A DNA stretch of 13,955 nt, taken from Candidatus Peregrinibacteria bacterium RIFCSPLOWO2_01_FULL_48_20. Its GTDB lineage: Bacteria > Patescibacteriota > Gracilibacteria > UBA1369 > 2-02-FULL-48-14. The stretch spans positions 4,332 through 18,286 of the forward strand of contig MFXB01000063.1 in assembly GCA_001787475.1 (NCBI GenBank), in the 5' to 3' direction. Shown in pieces: positions 6,421-11,845 of the stretch. The notes under the pieces are model-generated. The model saw only the letters and a program-made list of their open reading frames with translations, was not told the origin of the DNA and did not search any database. How positions within the stretch are numbered: the stretch's first letter is position 1; every line of letters begins with the position of its first letter. The translations under genes were made by a program, and so were the position numbers.

Positions 6421-7910
6421 GTCTTGACGCGGTACTGCAAAGCCTCCATAAGGTGGCTCGCTTCAATCATCGATTTGGCTTCCAAGTCGGCGAGGGTGCG
6501 GGCCACTTTTAAAATGCGATGAATGGCGCGCCCGGAAAGACCGTGATAGCGAACAGCATTCTTCAAAAGATCCTCGGTTTTAAGATCGAGGCGTTCTTTT
6601 TTGAGCAGTGCCGGAGTCATTTCTTGATTCGTCAAAAGCCCGTGGATGGCCAAACGTGCGGATTGTCGTTCGCGCGCTTCCAGTACCTTTTCTTGCAAAA
6701 TTGGCGTGGTTTCAAGCGAGCTCAATCGGAAATCTTCGTAAGGCAAGCGCGGCACGCCGATGTGCAGATCGATGCGGTCCAAAATGGGACCGGAGATTTT
6801 ATTTTGGTAGCGCGTGACATCGGCGGCTTTACAACGACAAGTTTTTTCATGATCGCCCAAATGCCCGCACGGACACGGATTTTGTGCCGCAATCAGTTGA
6901 AACTGGCAAGGAAACGAAGAACTTTTTTTCCCATGCTTCAAGGTGATTTCCGCGCTTTCGAGCGGTTGACGCAGCGCTTCCAGCGTGGCGCGGTCAAACT
7001 CGGGGAGTTCATCCATGAACAGCACTCCACGATGAGCCAGACTGATTTCTCCTGGTGCCAAAGCGGTCCCACCTCCGAGCAAGGCAAAGGGCGTGGTGCG
7101 CGAGTGAATACGGCGGAAAGGTCGGCTGAGCGTGAAATGTTCAAGGGTTCTTCCGGCAATCGAATAAATTCGCAGGACTTCCAGCAGTTCATCTCGGCTG
7201 AGCGGCGGCAGAATGCCGGGGAACGCCTCCGCCAGCAAACTTTTCCCGCTCCCCGGAGGGCCGCTCATTAGCACATGGTGGCCTCCGGCCGCCGCGACCA
7301 AAAGCGCCCGCTTCGCGGGCGCATGCCCTGAAATATCTCCAAAATCGAGTATCGCTCTCTTTTCCGTGAGTTCCCAAGGCAGCGCTCTGCATTCCACCGG
7401 TCTCCCCGTCATCAAATAATCCACCGTTTCACACAAACTCGTCACTCCCGTCAGTTTAATCCCATCCACCAAACTTGCTTCCGCCAGATTTTCGCAGGGC
7501 AAAACCACTTCTCTCGCTCCCGATTCCCGCGCGAACAAAACCGCCGGCAAAACCCCGCTCACGCCGCGCACCGAACCGTCCAATCCCAACTCGCCCATTA
7601 TTCGCACCCCTTCCGGAAGCGCCCCAATTTGTCCGCTCGCCATCAAAAAGCCAAGCGCCATCGGAAGATCGAAATGACTTCCCGTTTTACCCAGCTCCGC
7701 CGGCGCCAAATTCACCACTTTTCGAGTGAGCGGAAACTCAAAGCCGCTGTGAACAATCGCGCCCCGTACCCTATCCTTGGCCTCCTGCACGCTGGTCCCC
7801 GCCATCCCGATAATGGAAAAAACCGGCATCCCTCGGCCCACGTCCACTTCCATCTGTACGGGAAGCACAGTGAGTCCTTGTAAACAATGAGTGAGAATTT
7901 GAACAGCCAT
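6417..7910 (-). CDS. comM: YifB/ComM-family AAA+ ATPase (Mg-chelatase-like)
   Basis: 497 residues, close to the family length. ComM is a hexameric AAA+ helicase that promotes branch migration when transformed DNA integrates by homologous recombination; many family members are in bacteria not known to be competent. The N-terminal ChlI-like domain (about 1-170) includes FSIIGMAGTSVQEAKDRVR and VNLAPAELGKTGSHFDLP. The AAA+ core has Walker A GPPGSGKS (217-224), Walker B GVLFMDE (295-301), a four-cysteine cluster CPCG...CRC (C346, C348, C358, C360) and ISGPILDRIDLHI (372-384). The C-terminal helical lid ends with LSGRAIHRILKVARTLADL. One oddity is RPFRRIHSRTTPFALLGGG (263-281), where the family usually shows a PHHT or IHHT motif. 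The ATG lies 15 bp after the yraN stop; TACACT at 7924-7919 could be an internal -10. Confidence 0.94.
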   Translation of the reverse strand: MAVQILTHCLQGLTVLPVQMEVDVGRGMPVFSIIGMAGTSVQEAKDRVRGAIVHSGFEFPLTRKVVNLAPAELGKTGSHFDLPMALGFLMASGQIGALPEGVRIMGELGLDGSVRGVSGVLPAVLFARESGAREVVLPCENLAEASLVDGIKLTGVTSLCETVDYLMTGRPVECRALPWELTEKRAILDFGDISGHAPAKRALLVAAAGGHHVLMSGPPGSGKSLLAEAFPGILPPLSRDELLEVLRIYSIAGRTLEHFTLSRPFRRIHSRTTPFALLGGGTALAPGEISLAHRGVLFMDELPEFDRATLEALRQPLESAEITLKHGKKSSSFPCQFQLIAAQNPCPCGHLGDHEKTCRCKAADVTRYQNKISGPILDRIDLHIGVPRLPYEDFRLSSLETTPILQEKVLEARERQSARLAIHGLLTNQEMTPALLKKERLDLKTEDLLKNAVRYHGLSGRAIHRILKVARTLADLEAKSMIEASHLMEALQYRVKT

Positions 7911-7918
7911 AAAGCACG

Positions 7919-7924
7919 AGTGTA
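7919..7924 (-). promoter_or_regulatory. Possible -10 element directly before comM
   Basis: TACACT on the minus strand, the same hexamer as the proposed antitoxin -10, ends 8 nt before the comM ATG. No convincing -35 precedes it. It may be chance, with comM simply read from the yraN message. Confidence 0.25.
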
Positions 7925-7925
7925 A

Positions 7926-8327
7926 TTAATATTCGATTAAATGTTCTACTATTGTGATCCCTCCGCGCGAATCCTCCAAAATACCCACAAAAAACAAAAG
8001 TCCTTTTCGGCGGTCTTTTGAGGCCTCCCGCCATCTGTAAATCGCTAGACGCAGCCGCCTTAATTTTCCTGTTGTCAGACTCTCAACAACACCCCCGAAT
8101 TTTTCGCTTCTTCGGCCCTTCACTTCCACAAAACGCAGCTCCCCGCCGGGCGTTTCCATAATGAGGTCGATTTCCCCCTCTCGAAATCGCACGCGCTGCC
8201 CGAGCACACGCCAGCCCTTCGTACTTTGAAGGTACTGACTTGCCACTTTTTCCATGTCTTTGCCGAAAAGCGAACCCGAAGGGTTTGCTAAGCGAGGACG
8301 TGACGAAGGAACAACAATTTTCTGCAT
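7926..8327 (-). CDS. yraN: YraN/UPF0102-family putative nuclease with a repeat-encoded N-terminus
   Basis: 133 residues of the UPF0102 family, which has a PD-(D/E)XK nuclease-like fold. The conserved core is present: GKDMEKVASQYL (22-33, with Glu26 matching the usual GxxGExxA motif), REGEIDLIM (49-57, Asp54) and ELRFVEVKGR (63-72, Glu68-Val-Lys70). The cellular role is not firmly known; linkage with comM is common and hints at DNA processing. Residues 1-20 contain RPRLANPSGSL, encoded by copy 2 of the repeat at 8268-8302; family members usually start right before GxxGE, so this extension is extra. A start at Met25 would remove part of the GKD motif. The ATG at 8327 follows an extended -10 (8342-8334) by 6 nt. 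It lies 15 bp from comM, probably in one operon. Confidence 0.9.
   Translation of the reverse strand: MQKIVVPSSRPRLANPSGSLFGKDMEKVASQYLQSTKGWRVLGQRVRFREGEIDLIMETPGGELRFVEVKGRRSEKFGGVVESLTTGKLRRLRLAIYRWREASKDRRKGLLFFVGILEDSRGGITIVEHLIEY
8268..8302 (-). repeat. Copy 2 of the in-frame palindromic repeat, in the yraN N-terminus
   Basis: 33 of 35 positions match 1007-1041. On the minus strand the core is AGCAAACCC-TTC-GGGTTCGCT, a 9-bp-arm stem with one mismatch and a 3-nt loop. It encodes SRPRLANPSGSL in YraN. Weaker similarity (ACAAC, TTGTTGT on the minus strand) continues towards the start codon. Confidence 0.88.
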
Positions 8328-8333
8328 TCCCTC

Positions 8334-8342
8334 ATGCTAACA
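8334..8342 (-). promoter_or_regulatory. Extended -10 promoter of yraN, leaderless
   Basis: TGTTAGCAT on the minus strand fits TG-N-TAGCAT and ends 6 nt before the ATG at 8327, so transcription would start at about the start codon. A GAGGG stretch lies between but is too close to the ATG to act as a normal Shine-Dalgarno. No matching -35 is clear. Confidence 0.42.
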
Positions 8343-8349
8343 GGAACGA

Positions 8350-8376
8350 CCTGACAAAAACCTGAAATTTTCCTGA
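8350..8376. repeat. Three CCTGA repeats at exact 11-bp spacing between yraN and the DUF4256-like gene
   Basis: CCTGA begins at 8350, 8361 and 8372, each followed by A/T-rich spacer (CAAAAA, AATTTT, ATCCCC). The 11-bp period puts the repeats on one face of the helix in a 107-bp divergent intergenic region. This could be an operator or bending site; binding protein unknown. Confidence 0.5.
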
Positions 8377-8401
8377 ATCCCTTGCCGAAATCTCATAAAA
8401 T

Positions 8402-8420
8402 GCTAAGGTTCGGGCTTAGC
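8402..8420. repeat. Short inverted repeat before the DUF4256-like gene
   Basis: GCTAAG (8402-8407) and CTTAGC (8415-8420) are perfect 6-bp arms around GTTCGGG. The second arm runs into a near-palindrome, GGCTTAGCTAAACC (8413-8426). It could form a small hairpin in a leader or be a protein site. A possible -10, TAAAAT, is at 8396-8401 just before it. Confidence 0.4.
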
Positions 8421-8434
8421 TAAACCGTTTTCCA

Positions 8435-9196
8435 GTGACAGAAATCTACACACAACCCACCGAAGCAGAGCTCAAGGCCTTGGCGGAAAAGCTCAAACCC
8501 AAAACTCCAAAACTGGATGATGCGGATCTGGATCTTCTTCGAAATTTAGTGGATGAAAGAAGAAGTAAAATTGCCTTAAGCGCATTCAAGGTACTGGGCT
8601 TTAAACTGGAGTTTGATCCGGAATCGGTACTTGCTACCCTGGAAAGCAATTTTTCAAAAACCGCTCACAAACTGAAACACGGCATTACATGGGAAAGCGT
8701 AAGGGCCAGTGTGAGAAATGACATCAAAGCCATTGCCATCCTTGGAGCTTTGATCGAACGGGGAGGCAAACCCACGGTGACCGCGGAAGAAAATGGAAGA
8801 ATTCAATTTGATGAAGCGTGCCGAAACGTTCCCACGGAAGACTTTCATGGGATATCCATGAGAGGTCTTGCTTATGATGCCGAAGGCCAAGCTAAATATA
8901 ATCTGCTGGGGATTTGTCGCGGAAACGCCATAGATGTCGCAAAAAGCATCCATCCCAGAGTGACTTTAACAAGCAGAGAACGAGCCAAAAAATTAATTGC
9001 AGCAGGTTTGGTGACCGACAGGCAAGCACATGCTTGGTTGTTTACACCGGATCAGGATAGAGGAGACTCGAATGATGCTTTCGGTGGCCTTGCATGGCGT
9101 GCGTCGAATAGAATTGTAGAGCTGGCAAAAGCAAATTTTTGTTACGCGACCTCTGGCGCACGGTTCTCGGTGAGTGTGAGAAAAGTAATCAACTAA
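8435..9196 (+). CDS. Divergent DUF4256-like protein of unknown function
   Basis: 253 residues, no signal peptide or membrane segment. From about residue 64 the order of motifs follows DUF4256 proteins as I remember them: LATLESNFSK and HGITWESV (family: LL..L..RF.KN...H..LEW..V), ALIERGGKPTV with NGRIQFDEA (family: M..TGGEPDV...G.Y.F.DCS.E), MRGLAYD (142-148; family R..CYD), NAIDVAKSI (164-172; family NA.DMA...G), AWLFTPDQDR (200-209; family SW..TP..IR), GGLAW and FCYATSGARFSVSVRKV (235-251; family YYAARGFRG.LRV). Identity is low, so this is a remote member. The first 60 residues are a charged helical N-terminus. The start is GTG at 8435 with no Shine-Dalgarno. It precedes the NYN gene by 73 bp on the same strand. 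No function is known for the family. Confidence 0.7.
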   Translation: MTEIYTQPTEAELKALAEKLKPKTPKLDDADLDLLRNLVDERRSKIALSAFKVLGFKLEFDPESVLATLESNFSKTAHKLKHGITWESVRASVRNDIKAIAILGALIERGGKPTVTAEENGRIQFDEACRNVPTEDFHGISMRGLAYDAEGQAKYNLLGICRGNAIDVAKSIHPRVTLTSRERAKKLIAAGLVTDRQAHAWLFTPDQDRGDSNDAFGGLAWRASNRIVELAKANFCYATSGARFSVSVRKVIN

Positions 9197-9269
9197 ATAG
9201 CCAACAGTACCCAATACCCACTCTTGCCGTGGAAAAATTTTTGTGGGATGCTAAACCGCCCAAGCCCCT

Positions 9270-9845
9270 ATGCAAAAAGTAAAAAAAAACAACGCCTACA
9301 TTGACGGGGCCAATCTTCACAAAGGAATTGGCCAGTTGAATTGGGATTTTGATTACGGAAAATTCAGAGTTTGGCTAAGGGAAAAGTACGGCGTTGGGCA
9401 AGCTTATCTGTTTTTGGGCTTCATTTCGAAATACAAAGCTCTTTACACTCGCCTGCAGGAACAAGGCTACACACTGGTCTTCAAAGATATTACTTACGAC
9501 GGGAAAGGTAAGGTGAAGGGCAATTGCGATGCAGACATTGTTGTCAAAGTGATGAAAGACGCCTACGAAGAGAACTTTGAACAAGCGATTCTGGTATCCA
9601 GTGATGGCGATTACGCAAGTCTGGTCAGCTTTCTCCTGGAGAAGAAAAAAATACAATCGGTACTTTCTCCGGCATTGCCGCAAAAATGCTCTATTCTTCT
9701 CAAACGCACGGGAGTCAAGATTTCCTATCTCAATGATCAGAAAACAATCTTATCTGGAAAACCGTCAGACAAAAAGAAAAAGCCCCCGGTGCGGACGAAA
9801 TCGCACAAGGGTCTTTCCCGTGGTGATGGTTTCAGTGTACAGTGA
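9270..9845 (+). CDS. NYN-domain (LabA/DUF88-type, PIN-like) putative ribonuclease
   Basis: 191 residues. The PIN-like NYN fold is indicated by its acidic motifs in order: AYIDGANLHKG (9-19, Asp12), KGNCDADIVVKVMKDAY (83-99, Asp87 and Asp89) and AILVSSDGDYASLVSFL (106-122, Asp112 and Asp114). These residues would bind the metal of a nuclease site; many relatives are thought to act on RNA, but the substrate here is unknown. The last 30 residues are a Lys/Arg-rich, probably disordered tail (SDKKKKPPVRTKSHKG) that could contact nucleic acid. Its TGA stop (9843-9845) overlaps the GTG proposed as the dnaB start (9842-9844), which suggests translational coupling. The ATG at 9270 is the only start placed just before the first motif. 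A CCCAC/GTGGG pair and an AAAAATTTTT palindrome lie upstream (9218-9247) without forming a convincing terminator. Confidence 0.85.
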   Translation: MQKVKKNNAYIDGANLHKGIGQLNWDFDYGKFRVWLREKYGVGQAYLFLGFISKYKALYTRLQEQGYTLVFKDITYDGKGKVKGNCDADIVVKVMKDAYEENFEQAILVSSDGDYASLVSFLLEKKKIQSVLSPALPQKCSILLKRTGVKISYLNDQKTILSGKPSDKKKKPPVRTKSHKGLSRGDGFSVQ

Positions 9846-11242
9846 ATTCCAAAACTTTACAAGTCCTCATGCAAAGCGACATCCACATTCCGCCGCATTC
9901 CATTGAAGCCGAGAAATCGGTGCTTGGCAGCATTATGGTGGAAAAAAATGCCATCCTTAAAATCGCCGATTTTTTGTACGCGGAAGACTTTTATTACGAC
10001 GTTCACGGCATCATTTACGCGGGCATGCTTGAGCTTTTTGCCAAACGCAGCCCCATCGATCTGCTCACGGTCAAAACCTGGCTGAAAGACAACAGCCATC
10101 TTGAAGAAGTGGGCGGCCAAACCTATCTTGAACAGTTGGTCAACGAAGTGCTCACCGCCTCTCACGTTTACCAACACGCCGTCATTGTAAAATCCAAAGC
10201 CACACTCCGAAAACTCACCACCTCGGGTTCCAACATCGCGGCGCTCGGTTACAAAGAAGAAGAAGATGTGGATGACCTCGTCGATCAAGCCGAGCAAGAG
10301 CTTTTCAAAGTCTCACAGAACTTCATGCGCAACCGCTTCATTCACATCAAAGACATTCTTGCCGGAACTTACGAAAAAATTTCCGATCTTCACGATCCCG
10401 AAGCCGCCGAAAAGTACAAGGGTCTTTCCACGGGTTTCAACGCCGTCGACCACATTCTAACCGGGCTTCAATCCTCCGATCTCATCATTCTCGCCGCGCG
10501 TCCTTCCATGGGAAAAACCGCTTTCGCGCTGAACATGGGTCTCAACATTGCGCTCAAAGGAAAAACGGTGGGCGTAATTTCGCTCGAAATGTCCAAAGAA
10601 CAACTCGTGGAACGCCTCTTCGTTTCGCTGCTCGCCGTAGATTCCTGGAAAATGCGAACCGGCCAGCTCACTCAAGACGACTTCATGCGCATGGGACATG
10701 TGATGGACCAACTCAACTCCTGTAAAATTTTTATTGATGACTCTCCCGGCTCATCCACCGCCGAACTTCGCGCCAAAGCGCGCCGCCTTCAAATGGAACA
10801 CGGCCTCGACATTCTCATTGTGGATTATCTCCAGCTCATGTCCCTCGGCAAAGGCGGCTTTTCCGTCACCAATCGTGTACAAGAAATTTCGGAAATCTCC
10901 CGTTCCCTAAAAGCCCTTGCCCGAGAGTTGCACATTCCCATCATGGCGCTTTCCCAGCTTTCGCGCGCCGTAGAAAGTCGTCCCGTGAAAATCCCTCAAC
11001 TCTCGGATCTTCGTGATTCGGGAGCCATCGAACAGGACGCGGACGTCGTTATGATGATGTACCGCGAAGACTACTACGAAGAAGACACCGACCGCCAAGG
11101 CATGACGGACATTTACATCCGCAAGCACCGCCACGGCATGGTGGGCCGCGCCGAACTGCTTTTCAAAAAAGAACAAATGCGTTTTTTCGATATCGATCGC
11201 CATCACGGCGCCACCGTCACGCCAAGCGAAGTCGCTTACTAG
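9842..11242 (+). CDS. dnaB: Replicative DNA helicase (DnaB)
   Basis: 466 residues, full length. DnaB is the hexameric ATP-driven helicase that unwinds the parental duplex at the replication fork and recruits primase. The N-terminal helical domain starts with IPPHSIEAEKSVLGSIM (16-32) and includes the conserved GGQTYLEQL. The RecA-like core has Walker A ARPSMGKT (219-226), the catalytic Glu in VISLEMSKEQL (E249), Walker B VDYLQLM (327-333), SQLSRAVESR (371-380) and LSDLRDSGAIEQDADVVMMM (387-406). No intein is present. I use the GTG at 9842, which overlaps the NYN stop; the ATG at 9869 (MQSDIHIPPHS) is an equally plausible start. The gene ends in a TAG that overlaps the stop of the convergent gene at 11239. 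Being downstream of and coupled to a NYN gene is unusual for dnaB, which often follows rplI. Confidence 0.96.
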   Translation: MNSKTLQVLMQSDIHIPPHSIEAEKSVLGSIMVEKNAILKIADFLYAEDFYYDVHGIIYAGMLELFAKRSPIDLLTVKTWLKDNSHLEEVGGQTYLEQLVNEVLTASHVYQHAVIVKSKATLRKLTTSGSNIAALGYKEEEDVDDLVDQAEQELFKVSQNFMRNRFIHIKDILAGTYEKISDLHDPEAAEKYKGLSTGFNAVDHILTGLQSSDLIILAARPSMGKTAFALNMGLNIALKGKTVGVISLEMSKEQLVERLFVSLLAVDSWKMRTGQLTQDDFMRMGHVMDQLNSCKIFIDDSPGSSTAELRAKARRLQMEHGLDILIVDYLQLMSLGKGGFSVTNRVQEISEISRSLKALARELHIPIMALSQLSRAVESRPVKIPQLSDLRDSGAIEQDADVVMMMYREDYYEEDTDRQGMTDIYIRKHRHGMVGRAELLFKKEQMRFFDIDRHHGATVTPSEVAY

Positions 11243-11772
11243 TCTTCCACCACTGCTTCACTCGATTCCTCTGTCGCCGCGCTCGAGCACCCGTCGCGAG
11301 TGAGTACCACGGCGGTTCCTGCACCAACAGCCGCAAGCAGAAGCAAGGCGTAGCGAGCCCGGCTTCTCTTCAGAACGATAACTTCATCCGGAACTTTGCC
11401 GGGTTCCTTCAAACGCCCTTCAAAAGTTTTTTTCTCAAACGGTGTCATTGGGTCCTTTGAGTAAGTTGCGTCCGGCATTCCCTCAAACCAAAAAGTCACA
11501 TTCCCGTTGTACCCGTAGTAACGTATCTTTAAACCTCCCGAATGGGGAACTGACAGGGCCCCTTCCAGAACAGGACGGAAGTCCCCCTTCGTATCCCGAA
11601 AGTACAAAGCTCCGTTGAGGGGGAAAAGAGTACACAGCCGATGATCACCATCGAAAACCACAACTTTCTGATCTTTCTCAATAAGAGCGGAAGTGGAGAA
11701 AGAATCTCCACTCTGAAGACGATGTCTGCCGGGAACTTCAAGACGTGCCATAGCTTTACTTAAAGAGGTCAT
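11239..11772 (-). CDS. Unknown tail-anchored membrane protein
   Basis: About 177 residues that I cannot assign to a family. The N-terminal 130 residues look soluble and rich in beta strands and aromatic residues (KVVVFDGDHRLCTLF, GALYFRDTKGDF, LKIRYYGYNGNVTFWFEG). A basic stretch (LKRSRAR) is followed by one hydrophobic segment, YALLLLAAVGAGTAVVL (about 141-157), and a short acidic tail (ATEESSEAVVED). By the positive-inside rule the large domain would stay in the cytoplasm and the tail outside. The start is uncertain: TTG 11799, ATG 11772 and ATG 11751 are in frame, and the promoter proposed at 11771-11799 would favour 11751. It is convergent with dnaB (stops share CTAG) and divergent from lysS. 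Being a real gene is likely from the open frame and this layout. Confidence 0.72.
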   Translation of the reverse strand: MTSLSKAMARLEVPGRHRLQSGDSFSTSALIEKDQKVVVFDGDHRLCTLFPLNGALYFRDTKGDFRPVLEGALSVPHSGGLKIRYYGYNGNVTFWFEGMPDATYSKDPMTPFEKKTFEGRLKEPGKVPDEVIVLKRSRARYALLLLAAVGAGTAVVLTRDGCSSAATEESSEAVVED

Positions 11773-11799
11773 CTTAGCAAAAACTTTCTTTTGAGGCAA
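11771..11799 (-). promoter_or_regulatory. Possible promoter of the tail-anchored protein gene
   Basis: TTGCCT (11799-11794), a 17-bp spacer and TAAGAT (11776-11771) on the minus strand. If used, transcription would begin near 11764 and translation at the ATG at 11751. It lies back to back with the lysS promoter, the two -35 elements being 7 bp apart. Confidence 0.4.
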
Positions 11800-11806
11800 T
11801 ACTGCA

Positions 11807-11836
11807 TTGGCGGCTTAATCTAAGCTCAGGTATAAT
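11807..11836 (+). promoter_or_regulatory. Promoter of lysS
   Basis: TTGGCG (11807-11812), an 18-bp spacer and a perfect TATAAT (11831-11836). Only 9 nt separate the -10 from the ATG at 11846, so the leader would be about 3 nt and there is no Shine-Dalgarno. Confidence 0.75.
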
Positions 11837-11845
11837 CGCTCTCGT

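Noticed and set aside
7304..7322. Perfect 8-bp GC hairpin (GCGCCCGC-TTC-GCGGGCGC)
   Set aside because: It lies inside comM and encodes the conserved APAKRAL segment; the palindrome is explained by GC-rich codons for a constrained motif and has no similarity to the A-rich arms of the dispersed repeat.
9218..9247. CCCAC/GTGGG pair with an AAAAATTTTT palindrome as a terminator for the DUF4256-like gene
   Set aside because: The arms are only 5 bp with a long loop and the T-run is inside, not after, the stem; too weak to call.
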